Origin: an uncultured Prochlorococcus sp.
Lineage (GTDB): Bacteria; Cyanobacteriota; Cyanobacteriia; PCC-6307; Cyanobiaceae
Direction of reading: 5' to 3'
DNA length: 64,000 nt
Assembly: GCA_902564535.1 (NCBI GenBank)
Contig: CACFBG010000001.1
Span: forward strand, 144,564-208,563
The notes beneath the pieces are model-generated. The model saw nothing but the letters and a program-made list of their open reading frames with translations, was not told the DNA's origin and ran no database searches. This document shows, in pieces, positions 16,543 through 26,185 of the stretch. The position numbers were made by a program, and so were the translations under genes. Numbering within the stretch: the stretch's first letter is position 1; the number at the start of each line of letters is the position of its first letter.

Positions 16543-17736
16543 ATGATGGTGTTGCCAAACAAGCAAAAAATTACAAAAGCATTTTTCTTAAAAGGGAAAA
16601 AGCTTTCAAAGCTATTATTATTACTTATTTTTAGTAATTGGATTTTTTTTGAATTCTATCCTCTTAAATCTTTAGCAAAAGGAAATTCTCCTTCAGAAGA
16701 TAAGAATAATCTATCGTCAAGAAACTTTGTATCAAATGCAGTTCAACGAAGTGGGCCAGCTGTTGTAACACTTGAAACACAAAGAACAGTAATTTCACGA
16801 AACAACTCAAGACTTCCGCAAGGCATTTTTATTGATCCATATTTTGATAATTTTTTCAGATTCAGAGGAATCCCTGATATCCCAAGGTCTCGAATAGAAA
16901 AGAATCAAGGTAGTGGCGTAATTTTCTCCCCAGAAGGTCTTGTCTTAACAAATGCACATGTTGTGGAAAAAATCGACCAATTAATGGTTGGTCTATCAAA
17001 TGGGCAAAGAGTTCCGGGCAAAATAATTGGTATTGATACTTTGACAGATCTGGCCATAATTCGTCTAAATGGAACTGGACCATGGCCTACTGCTCAGTTA
17101 GGTAATTCCGATGATTTAAAAGTTGGTGATTGGGCAATTGCAGTAGGCAATCCTTATGGACTAGAAAATACAGTGACCCTTGGGATCATTAGTAATCTGA
17201 ATAGAAATGTCTCTCAACTAGGAATCTCAGATAAAAGACTAGATCTAATCCAAACTGATGCAGCAATTAATCCAGGCAATTCAGGAGGTCCTTTGCTCAA
17301 TGCAAATGGAGAGGTAATTGGAATAAATACCTTGGTTAGATCAGGGCCAGGAGCAGGATTAGGCTTTGCTATCCCAATAAATAGAGCAAGACAAATAGCA
17401 GAACAACTAATAAGCAAAGGTAAAGCTAGTCACCCAATGATTGGAGTAGGGCTAGCACCATTAATTATTAATGATAAAGATAAAAATAATGCAAATGGAG
17501 GGGCAATAGTTCGCTATGTAATAAAAGGTGGGCCTGGAGATCAGGGAGGATTAAAAATAAATGATCTAATAAGAAAAGTTGGTGAAAAGAAGATCGAAAA
17601 TCCTTCTGATGTAATATCTATAATCAATAAAGCTAGACCGGGACAACCATTAAAATTTATAATAAATAGATCAACCAAAGTATATGTTTTATATATCACT
17701 CCAAAAGATATAAGGGAAATAAGAAGAAGGAATTAA
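16543..17736 (+). CDS. HtrA/Deg-family serine protease
   Basis: A 397-residue trypsin-like protease with one PDZ domain, of the cyanobacterial HhoA/HhoB/HtrA type; it acts on misfolded proteins outside the cytosol. An N-terminal hydrophobic segment (LLLLLIFSNWIFFEF, about 24-38) serves as signal or anchor. The catalytic triad is visible: His in TNAHVV (about 135), Asp in TLTDLAII (about 170) and Ser in NPGNSGGP (about 245). The PDZ domain covers about 295-385. Which of the cyanobacterial paralogues it is cannot be said. Confidence 0.93.
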   Translation: MMVLPNKQKITKAFFLKGKKLSKLLLLLIFSNWIFFEFYPLKSLAKGNSPSEDKNNLSSRNFVSNAVQRSGPAVVTLETQRTVISRNNSRLPQGIFIDPYFDNFFRFRGIPDIPRSRIEKNQGSGVIFSPEGLVLTNAHVVEKIDQLMVGLSNGQRVPGKIIGIDTLTDLAIIRLNGTGPWPTAQLGNSDDLKVGDWAIAVGNPYGLENTVTLGIISNLNRNVSQLGISDKRLDLIQTDAAINPGNSGGPLLNANGEVIGINTLVRSGPGAGLGFAIPINRARQIAEQLISKGKASHPMIGVGLAPLIINDKDKNNANGGAIVRYVIKGGPGDQGGLKINDLIRKVGEKKIENPSDVISIINKARPGQPLKFIINRSTKVYVLYITPKDIREIRRRN

Positions 17737-17793
17737 GTCAAAACCAAATATTAATAGAATTTTTTTTATTCATAATCCTCAAATTCACTCATA

Positions 17794-19524
17794 TTAGGAT
17801 CGCTTCTTTTCCTTTTTAACAGCTTTTCTTTTCCTCTGTCGATCCCTATTTGCTAATCTTTTAGCTTCCTTTTCTGCTAAAGCAAGCTGATTATCTTGCT
17901 CAATTTTTTCTTCGAGTTTCTTTTCTTGAAAATAAGAATAACCACCTTTATACATAATTAATTCTCCATCTCTTAACTCTACGATTTTATTAGCGACTTG
18001 AGAAATAAAATATCTATCATGAGATACAATTAGTGCTGAGCCTTCATATTCTATTATTGCTTTTTCTAAAATATGTTTTGCTGGTATATCTAAATGATTG
18101 GTAGGTTCATCCAAAATCAACAAGTTGCAAGGTTTAACAATCATTAAAGCAAGAGCGAGTCTTGCTTTTTCTCCCCCACTAAGTTGGCCTACGATCTTAA
18201 ATACTGAATCTTTACTTAAGCTGAAACTTCCTAATAAAGATCTAATTTGAGTTTGACTCCAATCAGGAACAGCTTCGAAAATTGTTTCTATAACTGTCTT
18301 TTTAAGATTTAATGCTTCTGCTTGATTCTGGGCAAAATACGCCGCGTGAACATTATGTTTACCTAATCTTGCGAATCCATCTTCTGGCTTTTCAATGCCA
18401 ATAATCAATCTAAGCAAAGTAGATTTACCAGATCCATTTGGCCCTATGAAGGCTATTCGATCGCCAGGCTCAACATCAAGATTGGCCCCCAAAAATAAAA
18501 TTTTTTCTCCATAGCTATGAGTCAAGTCTTTAACTGAAACAACTTCTTTTCCTGATCTCGGTGCAGGAGGAAATCGAAAAATAGGTTGCATCACCTTTTC
18601 TAGAGGTGCTTCTATTTTCTCTAATTTATCTAACAACTTCTCACGACTTTTTGCCTGAGTACTTCTTGTAGCACTTGCTCTAAATCGATCTATATAAAAC
18701 TGTTGGGAAGCGATTTCCTTTTGCTGCCTTTGAAATGCTGCTTGATTAGCTTCTTTTTCAATTTTTTCTTGCTCTAAATAAGAACTATAATTGCCCAAAT
18801 AAATACGAGAATAGCCTGCTTCTGTTCTGACTATTTGTGTGCAAATTCGATCTAAAAATGTGCGATCATGACTAATAAGAACAATAGAAGCAGATTGTTT
18901 ACTGAGATAATTTTCAAGCCATTCAATTGTTTCTAAATCAAGGTGATTAGTTGGTTCATCTAATAGTAAAAGATCTGGATCTTGTAATAGAATTTTGCCT
19001 AAAGCAATTCTCATCTGCCATCCACCAGAATAACTAGAAACAAGTTGATTAGCACTGTCTGAAGAAAATCCTATTGTGGGTAAAAGTTTTTCAATTTGCG
19101 CTTCAATTTCATATCCATGTATAGCTTCAAACTCACTTTGCAAATTTCCCAGATCAATAATCAAGCTATCTAAATAATCAGAATCATTTATTGCTTCCTT
19201 TGATTGCATAGCCTGTTCAACTATGCATTTTTCTCCTAATACTCTTGCAGCATCAGAAAAGGCCTGAAACAATTCCTCTCTAACAGTCCTATTAGGGTCA
19301 ACCTCAAATTCCTGCTTTAAGAATGCAATCTTCAATTCACCCTGCCGCACTACTTGGCCACTAGTTGGTTCTTCTAACCCAGCAATGATCTTTAACTGAG
19401 TTGATTTACCTGAACCATTTACTCCTACAAGACCTATTCTGTCTCCAGATTTAACTTCCCATGTGACGTCTTTCAAAACCTCACTATTGGGATATAACTT
19501 GCTAATCCTCTCAAGCCGAATCAC
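17794..19524 (-). CDS. ABC-F family ATPase (EttA/Uup-like)
   Basis: A 576-residue protein with two ABC ATPase domains and no membrane spans, so an ABC-F protein acting on ribosomes instead of a transporter. Walker A loops are GVNGSGKSTQ (about 35) and [10 protein letters not shown] (about 365); signatures are SYSGGWQMR (about 165) and LSGGEKARL (about 460). Both DEPTNHLDL/DEPTNHLDI Walker B blocks are present. The interdomain linker and basic coiled C-terminus (RQRKRKAVKKEKK) are more like Uup than EttA. Confidence 0.92.
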   Translation of the reverse strand: MIRLERISKLYPNSEVLKDVTWEVKSGDRIGLVGVNGSGKSTQLKIIAGLEEPTSGQVVRQGELKIAFLKQEFEVDPNRTVREELFQAFSDAARVLGEKCIVEQAMQSKEAINDSDYLDSLIIDLGNLQSEFEAIHGYEIEAQIEKLLPTIGFSSDSANQLVSSYSGGWQMRIALGKILLQDPDLLLLDEPTNHLDLETIEWLENYLSKQSASIVLISHDRTFLDRICTQIVRTEAGYSRIYLGNYSSYLEQEKIEKEANQAAFQRQQKEIASQQFYIDRFRASATRSTQAKSREKLLDKLEKIEAPLEKVMQPIFRFPPAPRSGKEVVSVKDLTHSYGEKILFLGANLDVEPGDRIAFIGPNGSGKSTLLRLIIGIEKPEDGFARLGKHNVHAAYFAQNQAEALNLKKTVIETIFEAVPDWSQTQIRSLLGSFSLSKDSVFKIVGQLSGGEKARLALALMIVKPCNLLILDEPTNHLDIPAKHILEKAIIEYEGSALIVSHDRYFISQVANKIVELRDGELIMYKGGYSYFQEKKLEEKIEQDNQLALAEKEAKRLANRDRQRKRKAVKKEKKRS

Positions 19525-19606
19525 TAGAACAATCCTTGCCTTTAATAATTAAATCATTAACCGTAAGCTAATAGATGAATCTACCAAGCTTTAACTTTAT
19601 AAAATC

Positions 19607-19762
19607 ATGTTAAGACTGGAACAAATAGCTGCTTTATTTTTAGCTGCTGGTCTTGCTATACCTAGCTACTGGTTTTTTTGGAGTCTCGCAGGTGGTGGTG
19701 GTTACGATAGAAGAAATAATCAAAATTCAGAATTAATAGATCAACGAAAATCCATCAAATAA
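19607..19762 (+). CDS. Small single-span protein, unknown
   Basis: A 51-residue ORF below the track cutoff. The first about 27 residues are a hydrophobic helix (EQIAALFLAAGLAIPSYWFFW), then GGGGYDRR and a polar tail. The ATG at 19607 follows the divergent ABC-F gene by 82 nt. The composition, with a clean membrane segment followed by a charged tail, resembles small thylakoid or photosystem-associated proteins, but no family was recognised. Confidence 0.5.
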   Translation: MLRLEQIAALFLAAGLAIPSYWFFWSLAGGGGYDRRNNQNSELIDQRKSIK

Positions 19763-19774
19763 TAACAACCTTGC

Positions 19775-20005
19775 CTATAAGCCTCCTCTAGCTTTCACAA
19801 TCCACTGTTTGGTTTCAGCTTCATCTAAAGAATTTAAATAGTTTTTCACTTCTTCAGAAGAGACTGGGAGACCATATTTAATTCCTAAGTCACATATTGC
19901 TTGTATGGCTCCTTGTGGATTCTGAAGAGCTTGTCGAAACAATATTTGAGTTTGATCTTGATCCTCTTTAATGCGGCGATAAAGCTCCGCAGCGTTACTG
20001 GCCAT
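19775..20005 (-). CDS. Nif11-like small protein
   Basis: A 76-residue helical protein. The pattern AELYRRIKEDQDQTQILFRQAL, AIQAICDLGIKYGLPVSSEEV and a short helix resembles the Nif11 domain (about 50 residues), which serves as leader peptide in nitrile-hydratase/Nif11-type RiPP precursors such as prochlorosins. This protein is short after that region and ends KARGGL, with no cysteine-rich core, so it could be a stand-alone Nif11 protein. No lanthipeptide synthetase is in the window. The similarity is by eye only. Confidence 0.5.
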   Translation of the reverse strand: MASNAAELYRRIKEDQDQTQILFRQALQNPQGAIQAICDLGIKYGLPVSSEEVKNYLNSLDEAETKQWIVKARGGL

Positions 20006-20030
20006 AAAAAAATAATATCTATGTATTTAT

Positions 20031-20396
20031 TTAAGCCACTTTTTGAGAAAATTTTGAATGATTAAACTTTTCCAAATCTTCATCTCTTAACCCAACAGCC
20101 GAAGCATCCTCCATACTTCTTGCATCCATGCACAAAACCTTCCTCAATTGAGCAAAATTCTTTGCCTGAAGAGTGCGGCCTTCTTTGGAAGCTCCATATT
20201 CTGCTCGCTGCAAAACGTTATGAAGATAAGTCAAAAGGTAAGTACTGATTACTGCTGAAATCAGTACATCACTAGATTTTTTATTATTGGCAGGTCTCCT
20301 ATTTCTTTTTTGTGGAACTTTTTTGTCAATTAATTTAGTGGATGCTCGAGATTGGGAAGCCCTAGGAAGAGATTGCTGGGAATTTGATTTGGACAT
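20031..20396 (-). CDS. Conserved small protein, unknown
   Basis: A 121-residue protein. The first about 40 residues are basic and Ser/Lys/Arg-rich (low complexity), then a moderately hydrophobic helix (DVLISAVISTYLLTYLHNVL, about 43-62), then AEYGASKEGRTLQAKNFAQLRKVLCMD and a charged tail. ATG at 20396. It shares its orientation with the Nif11-like gene 25 nt downstream, so the two may be one transcript. I do not recognise a family. Confidence 0.6.
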   Translation of the reverse strand: MSKSNSQQSLPRASQSRASTKLIDKKVPQKRNRRPANNKKSSDVLISAVISTYLLTYLHNVLQRAEYGASKEGRTLQAKNFAQLRKVLCMDARSMEDASAVGLRDEDLEKFNHSKFSQKVA

Positions 20397-20544
20397 GAAA
20401 GGAGCCTCTAGCTATTGAGAAATTGAAAAGGAAGCGGTTCAAGCGATGCCTTGCAAGGCTGACGCTAATACCAACAACCATACACATGGATACTATCCTT
20501 GCACATGACTGTACACTAATGAATATCCATTACTCTTTAAGGCT

Positions 20545-20841
20545 GTGGCCACCCGACAAAACTCATCAAATGGGAAGCCAAAGTCCCCACGGATCCAGGT
20601 AGTTTTAACAGAGGAGCTCCTTTTTCAGCTGTCAAAATTAGCTAATGCAGAATCTCGGACAGTAAGCAATATGGCAAAGGTCCTAATCAAAGAAGGTTTA
20701 ATACTCTATGAGGAAAATTCTTCAAAGAAATCAACACCTACTGCGCTAACAAATACAGAAGGATTTAGATCTTCACTTGAGGCACAAGAACCAAAGAGAT
20801 TAAAAGGTGCACCAAAAAGATTAAGGCTATACAAACCTTAA
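20545..20841 (+). CDS. Ribbon-helix-helix-type small protein
   Basis: A 98-residue protein whose middle, RIQVVLTEELLFQLSKLANAESRTVSNMAKVLIKEGL (about 16-52), has the strand-helix-helix pattern of CopG/Arc-type DNA-binding proteins. The tail is basic (KRLKGAPKRLRLYKP). It starts with GTG at 20545, 148 nt from the divergent 20396 gene. It could be a regulator or plasmid-antitoxin-like, but no toxin gene is adjacent. The convergent anmK gene ends 4 nt after its stop. Confidence 0.65.
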   Translation: MATRQNSSNGKPKSPRIQVVLTEELLFQLSKLANAESRTVSNMAKVLIKEGLILYEENSSKKSTPTALTNTEGFRSSLEAQEPKRLKGAPKRLRLYKP

Positions 20842-20845
20842 TCAA

Positions 20846-21985
20846 TTAGAAGGGGTTAACTTTTACTCCCAAAACAACTGATTTATGAGCACCTGTAATT
20901 TGTTTGGATGCAGAGGAATAATTATTAATATTCCACCAAGCTAATAGAGCAAAAGCTAAAGCCTCCCTTGCTAAAACAGGAATTCCATATCTTTGTAATT
21001 TAGATACTCTTAAGCCTTTACATCTTAAAACAAGTTGTTTCATTAAAAATAAATTTTGAGCCCCACCTCCTGCAACTAATAACTCAATTGGCCGAATCTT
21101 AGATCTTTTATTTAAATTAATTAAATCCTGTGCAACCAATTGAGCCGTAAATGCAGTTAAAGTAGCAATTTTATCCTCAATTGAAAGATGAGACATGTCT
21201 GTCATTCTTTTGTGTAAATCATTAGCACCAAATTGTTCCCTTCCTGTAGATTTAGGGGGTGGAAGGTGAAAAAAATATTCATCAATCCATTTAGAGATTA
21301 TTAATTCATCAGGAATACCAGACTGAGCAATAGAACCATCTTTATCAAAAAATAATCTACCTTGAGTAAATTCTTGAATAGCTAAATCAACGAGGGTATT
21401 TGCAGGTCCACAATCCCATCCTAAAACTTGCGCTGAAGAATCCATCCCTTGATTTGGGGGAATCAAAGTTAGATTGGCAATCCCTCCTAAATTCAATATT
21501 GCGCGCCATCCGCATTCTCTTCCAATAAATACTTCATCAACTAAAGGAACTAAAGGAGCACCTTGTCCTCCATTAGCTAAATCAGCAGCTCGAAAGTCAT
21601 AGACAACTGGTCTCTGTAACAGTTGAGCTAATAATGGTGCTCTAAGTATCTGCAGACTAGAACCTCTATGTTTCTTCGTAGGAGGTCTATGAAAAATAGT
21701 CTGACCATGGCAACCAACAAGTTGTGATGATTTTAAAGGGTCACATTTGAATGCAGCATAGGCATTAAATTCTGTGATTCTTTCTTCTAAATCCAACCAT
21801 TCCTCACTATCTAACTTCAATCCTTGACTAACATCTAGAATTCTTTTTCTTAGAGATCTTGGATATTCATATGAACAGATGTTTAATAATTTCCATTTAG
21901 GTTTATTAATTCTGCCAGAAAAATCAACCATCGCCGCATCAATTCCATCAGCACTAGTCCCACTCATTAGGCCTAGTACTCGCAT
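20846..21985 (-). CDS. anmK: Anhydro-N-acetylmuramic acid kinase
   Basis: Phosphorylates 1,6-anhydro-MurNAc during peptidoglycan recycling. The N-terminus MRVLGLMSGTSADGID is the family signature (GLMSGTSxDGID). Further marks are GCHGQTIFHRP, LNLGGIANLT and GWDCGPANTLVD, followed by a sugar-kinase C-terminal ELLVAGGGAQN. At 379 residues it is of normal length. It is 3 nt from the KtrA-like gene on the same strand, which suggests co-transcription. Confidence 0.93.
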   Translation of the reverse strand: MRVLGLMSGTSADGIDAAMVDFSGRINKPKWKLLNICSYEYPRSLRKRILDVSQGLKLDSEEWLDLEERITEFNAYAAFKCDPLKSSQLVGCHGQTIFHRPPTKKHRGSSLQILRAPLLAQLLQRPVVYDFRAADLANGGQGAPLVPLVDEVFIGRECGWRAILNLGGIANLTLIPPNQGMDSSAQVLGWDCGPANTLVDLAIQEFTQGRLFFDKDGSIAQSGIPDELIISKWIDEYFFHLPPPKSTGREQFGANDLHKRMTDMSHLSIEDKIATLTAFTAQLVAQDLINLNKRSKIRPIELLVAGGGAQNLFLMKQLVLRCKGLRVSKLQRYGIPVLAREALAFALLAWWNINNYSSASKQITGAHKSVVLGVKVNPF

Positions 21986-21988
21986 AAA

Positions 21989-22693
21989 TTAAATTTGTGG
22001 AAGCTTTTGCAAATCTTCCATTAATCCCATTACAACCAAAACATGATCTTTCTCAAGCAAATATGTGGCAGGTGGGTTAACAGTTAAACCTTTCGTTGGT
22101 CCAGCCGCTAATACATTCACTAAATAATTCTTACGAAGGTTTAAATCACGAAGTGTTCGTCCTACGAAAATCTCTGGGACTTTTATCTCGTCAATTCCTG
22201 TTTGATCATCAAGTTCAAGGCGTTCTATCAAATTAGGCCTAATCAACTCTAAACCTAGACGTTCCCCTTGCATTCTTGAAGGGAATACAACTCTGTCTGC
22301 ACCTACTCTTTTAAGCATTTTTTCATGAAGATCACTCGTTGCTCTCGCAATAACTTGTTTCACCTGACTACCCTCACTATCTTTTGCAATCAAAGTAGTT
22401 GTAATACTGGCCTCAATCGGTTCACTTATACCTACAACTACAGTCCCCATTTCAAGCACGCCTGCTTCCCTCATAGATTCTTCATCGGTAGAATCCACAA
22501 CTCTTGCCTCGATAGAAGGCTCCAATTGTCTTAACTCCTCAATTGCCTTCTCAGAAGCATCAACAGCCAAAACATCTGCACCGTTACTTAGCAATTCTCT
22601 GCAAACTGCGCTCCCAAAACGGCCTATTCCAACAACAGCAAACCCACCTGCATCGGTTACCTGCTTTGGCGACCATTGCCACCATTCACTCAT
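21989..22693 (-). CDS. ktrA: KtrA-type potassium uptake regulatory subunit
   Basis: A 234-residue RCK/TrkA-N protein. The Rossmann motif is FAVVGIGRFGSAVC (about 18-31), the nucleotide-binding DVLAVDAS follows, and a TrkA-C type region is at the C-terminus (about 150-230). It gates the membrane subunit encoded just upstream (36 nt) and binds nucleotides. In cyanobacteria the Ktr system is sodium-dependent and matters for osmotic adaptation. The ATG at 22693 gives a complete N-terminus. Confidence 0.9.
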   Translation of the reverse strand: MSEWWQWSPKQVTDAGGFAVVGIGRFGSAVCRELLSNGADVLAVDASEKAIEELRQLEPSIEARVVDSTDEESMREAGVLEMGTVVVGISEPIEASITTTLIAKDSEGSQVKQVIARATSDLHEKMLKRVGADRVVFPSRMQGERLGLELIRPNLIERLELDDQTGIDEIKVPEIFVGRTLRDLNLRKNYLVNVLAAGPTKGLTVNPPATYLLEKDHVLVVMGLMEDLQKLPQI

Positions 22694-22728
22694 AACAACT
22701 CCGAAGCAAAATTACAGCCTTCATAAAG

Positions 22729-24132
22729 TCAAACATAAATATCTCCTTTTGGATAACCAATGCGATTCTTATTATTCAACCTACCTCTATTCAAAGCTTC
22801 CCATATAGCACTTAAAAGTAACAAAATTCCTAAACGACCAACAAACATTCCCACTACTAAAACCAATTGACCAAAATGACCTAACTCCTGAGTCACACCT
22901 AAATCAAAACCAACTGTTGCAAAAGCTGAGATACAAGTAAAAAGCATTTCAAGAAAAGAAAATGACCTTGTTGCATTTACATTGATAGTCATGCTTAATA
23001 ATAAAGCCATAACTAAAACAAAAATAAGAGACCCAACTGTTATCCCAACCGCTTTTAAAACAACTTTATCTGATATTTGCCGATTACCAATGATCACATC
23101 ATCCTGACCTCTTAATGTAGATCTTGTAGCAGCCATTAAAGCAGCCAATGTCGTAGTTTTAATTCCTCCTCCGGTCCCTCCAGGACTAGCTCCAATAAAC
23201 ATTAAAGTCATTAAAAGTAACAAGCCTGAATCAGATATAGTATGAACAGATATAGGAATATTTGTAAATCCAGCTGTTCTTGAGCTTACAGATTCAAATA
23301 AAGCAGTCATAAATCGGTCTTGCCAACCAATGTTGAAAAAGAAATTCTCTTGACCTATCGACTCAGTGACAAGTAATCCTATAGTTCCAAGTAAAATCAA
23401 AATAAAAGATGTTCTTATTACCAATCGCGTATGAAGACTTAATCTTCTTCGAACCAAGTTTCTCCTATTACTCCAAAGATCACTTGTAACTCGCCAACCT
23501 AATCCTCCCAGTAGGATTAACATAATGATGACTAAATTTACTACCCAATTAGTACGATAAGATTGCAAACTATCTGACCAAAGACCAAATCCAGCATTGT
23601 TATATGCAGAGATGCTATGAAATAAAGAAGCCCAAAGTCTTTGTCCCGTGTCTGGGATATCGTTAAATCCAAAGTAGAAAAGTGTAGTTGCCCCGATAAT
23701 TATTAATACCGTTGCAGTAATAGCAATTCCCCTAAAGGTTCTACCTACTCCACCTACTCCAAATTCATCCAAAGTTTTGCCACGATCAAGTCGACATCTC
23801 AATTCAGTACCTCTAACAACAAATCCTTGTAAAAAAGTTGTTATTGCCATCAAACCTAAACCTCCTATTAAGAGCATTGCAGCAAGAACAATTTGACCAA
23901 AAAGGGTTAAATCCTTTCCAACATCAATGATCGTTAATCCTGTAACTGTCACAGCAGATGTAGCAGTAAACAAAGCCTCCCATAATCCAACACTTTCTAC
24001 TGAACAAAAAGGGGTCGCTATAAGGAAAGTGCCAACCAAAATAACCAATAAGCCTGTTACAACAGTAAACTGAGGGACAGTCAAGCGCTTATAGCGCTCT
24101 GATTTTCGAATTATAGTTTTAGAGAAAGGCAC
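22729..24132 (-). CDS. ktrB: KtrB/TrkH-type sodium-coupled potassium uptake membrane subunit
   Basis: A 467-residue polytopic membrane protein of the Trk/Ktr/HKT superfamily. Pore-loop blocks include TATSAVTVTGL (about 61-71), SISAYNNAGFGLW (about 172-184) and SSRTAGFTNIP (about 287-297), with ISAFATVGFDLG (about 411-422) as the fourth. The glycine in each selectivity loop is present (TVTGL, NAGF, TAGF, TVGF). Paired with the RCK gene downstream. Confidence 0.92.
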   Translation of the reverse strand: MPFSKTIIRKSERYKRLTVPQFTVVTGLLVILVGTFLIATPFCSVESVGLWEALFTATSAVTVTGLTIIDVGKDLTLFGQIVLAAMLLIGGLGLMAITTFLQGFVVRGTELRCRLDRGKTLDEFGVGGVGRTFRGIAITATVLIIIGATTLFYFGFNDIPDTGQRLWASLFHSISAYNNAGFGLWSDSLQSYRTNWVVNLVIIMLILLGGLGWRVTSDLWSNRRNLVRRRLSLHTRLVIRTSFILILLGTIGLLVTESIGQENFFFNIGWQDRFMTALFESVSSRTAGFTNIPISVHTISDSGLLLLMTLMFIGASPGGTGGGIKTTTLAALMAATRSTLRGQDDVIIGNRQISDKVVLKAVGITVGSLIFVLVMALLLSMTINVNATRSFSFLEMLFTCISAFATVGFDLGVTQELGHFGQLVLVVGMFVGRLGILLLLSAIWEALNRGRLNNKNRIGYPKGDIYV

Positions 24133-24239
24133 AAGAATTATTTAATTAAGAAGACAAATTGAAATGATAAGAAAGAGCACAAAAGCTGTTTAATGCACAC
24201 CATATGTAATGAATATTGACGTAATTATTACTCATATTT

Positions 24240-26054
24240 TTATCCATAATGCCAAAGAATTAAAGCTGGGATCATCAATGTCATCAAAATTGTTAGGCCC
24301 GCTCCATATCTTGTCACATCAAGGAAACGATATCGACCTGGACCAAAAACCATCAAATTAGTTTGATATCCCATTGGAGTTAAAAAAGACTGACTAGCTC
24401 CAAAAAGAACAGTTATCAAAAGGGCTACTGGAGGAAGATTTAAGCCTGTTGAAAGTTGCACCGCTACAGGAGATAAAAGTGCAACTGATGCAGCATTACT
24501 AATCAACTGCGTCAAAATTGTAGTCGCTAAAAATATTATTAATAAAGAAGAATAAGTTGGCAATCCTTTCAAAGAATATTCCAAACTTGAACCCAAAGCA
24601 TCAGCTAAACCAGTTGTTTGAATTGCAACGCTAAAACTAGAAAGAGAACCAAGTAATAAAATCACATCAAGTCGAATAGATCTTTGTACTTCTCCAGGAC
24701 GAATACATCCACCCACTACCATTGCAACTACAGCTAATAATACTGATGCAACCAAAGGCAAGCCTGTAAGGGAAGGTAAAATGAGCATTAAAATAGCAAT
24801 AGAAATTGCTATTGGTTTTCTACTAACTGTTGGCAAATTATCTTCCAACTGATCTAAAACAAGTAAGTCATTAGTTGATTGCAAGCCGCGAATAGAATCT
24901 ATAGGCGCCTGTAATAGCAATACATCGCCTTCTCTTAGAACAGCTTGACCTAATCTTTCTTGAACTGTCTGCTGTCCTCGGCGTAACGCTAAAACCGTAG
25001 AATTATGTCTTTGACGAAATCGTAATTCTCTCAAACTAGCTCCGGCTAAAGTTGAGCCTGCTGGTAAAAGCACTTCAACTATTTTTTGAACTTCATCGGC
25101 ATTAGATAAATCATTATTCAATGCTTGATTCCAAGAAGGCTTAGCAAGTTGAACTGTATGTTCTTGCTGCAACCTAAGCAAATCACCCCTTGTTACTCTC
25201 AAAAGTAATCTATCGCCTGGCTCAATTCTGCGATCTGCAAGAGGAGGTAAAAATCTTTCCTTGCCTCTCTGTAACTCGAGAACATCTACATCAAATCTTC
25301 GTTGCAATCTACTGTTATTAAGAGATTGACCAACAAGATTGGAATCTTCAGGAATAGTAACTTCTGTTGAATAACCCACATCATTAACATTGCCTTTGAG
25401 CTGATTCCTATCTCTCCCTCGATCAGGTAATAGTGCCTGTGGAGCAAATAATAAATAAATGGTGCCTACCAGCCAAATTGGAATTCCTATAGAAGTAAAG
25501 CTAAAAAGTCCTAAAGATCCATAACCTAATTGCTCACTTATATCGCTGACTAACAAATTTACAGAGCTTCCTAAAAGCGTAAGCGTTCCTCCTAAAACTG
25601 TTGCAAAAGAGAGTGGCAAAAGAACTCTTGAAGGAGAAAGATTGCGTTTATTACACCAAGCTTCAATGACGGGTAATAAGGAAGCCACTACTGGCGTATT
25701 TGGAACTACTCCAGAGATTGGAGCTACAACAAATCCTAATAAAGCTATTAATCTTCTAGGAGATGAAATTCTTTCAGATGCAATCAATTCTCTTAACCGA
25801 TCTAAAGCTCCGCTTCTAAATAATGCTGCAGAGACAGCAAACAAACCCATCAAAGTAATTAATGCAGGACTACCAAAGCCAGCCAAAGCCTTTTGAGGAC
25901 TCAATACTCCTGTTGCAATAAGAATTGCCATGCTCAAAAGTCCAGTTAATTCAGGCGCCAAAATTCCCGTCAAGAACAGACTGATAGCAAGGCACAAAAC
26001 AAAAAGCGTGATCTGTGCCTGCGGATCTTGAATAACTACACTTAGCTCACTCAT
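24240..26054 (-). CDS. SLC13/DASS-type anion:Na+ transporter with two RCK-C domains
   Basis: A 604-residue membrane transporter of the SodiT/DASS group with two TrkA-C-like cytosolic domains between two membrane halves (about 215-300 and 310-395). Each has the GDRLLLRV or GDVLLLQA strand. The signature APNT-like and SNAASVALLSPVA (about 510-522) stretches fit citrate/sulfate-type carriers. Such proteins move sulfate in some algae and cyanobacteria. Sulfate is suggested by the divergent cysH 131 nt away, but this is context only. The family is mostly annotated as a sodium/sulfate symporter. Confidence 0.85.
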   Translation of the reverse strand: MSELSVVIQDPQAQITLFVLCLAISLFLTGILAPELTGLLSMAILIATGVLSPQKALAGFGSPALITLMGLFAVSAALFRSGALDRLRELIASERISSPRRLIALLGFVVAPISGVVPNTPVVASLLPVIEAWCNKRNLSPSRVLLPLSFATVLGGTLTLLGSSVNLLVSDISEQLGYGSLGLFSFTSIGIPIWLVGTIYLLFAPQALLPDRGRDRNQLKGNVNDVGYSTEVTIPEDSNLVGQSLNNSRLQRRFDVDVLELQRGKERFLPPLADRRIEPGDRLLLRVTRGDLLRLQQEHTVQLAKPSWNQALNNDLSNADEVQKIVEVLLPAGSTLAGASLRELRFRQRHNSTVLALRRGQQTVQERLGQAVLREGDVLLLQAPIDSIRGLQSTNDLLVLDQLEDNLPTVSRKPIAISIAILMLILPSLTGLPLVASVLLAVVAMVVGGCIRPGEVQRSIRLDVILLLGSLSSFSVAIQTTGLADALGSSLEYSLKGLPTYSSLLIIFLATTILTQLISNAASVALLSPVAVQLSTGLNLPPVALLITVLFGASQSFLTPMGYQTNLMVFGPGRYRFLDVTRYGAGLTILMTLMIPALILWHYG

Positions 26055-26185
26055 GTCTTAATTTTGTGTCTGTAATTGTTTAAATTCTGGTAGGCGATTC
26101 AAGAATGGAGACATGAAACATTATCCCAATAAACCTTCAAATTCATGAGATCTAACTCTTAAAGTAAAGCTAGCCTCTTTATACA

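Noticed and set aside
16412-16546. 44-codon frame ending inside the Deg protease start
   Set aside because: Basic, Met-rich composition with no membrane span or motif. It overlaps the protease start and looks like chance.
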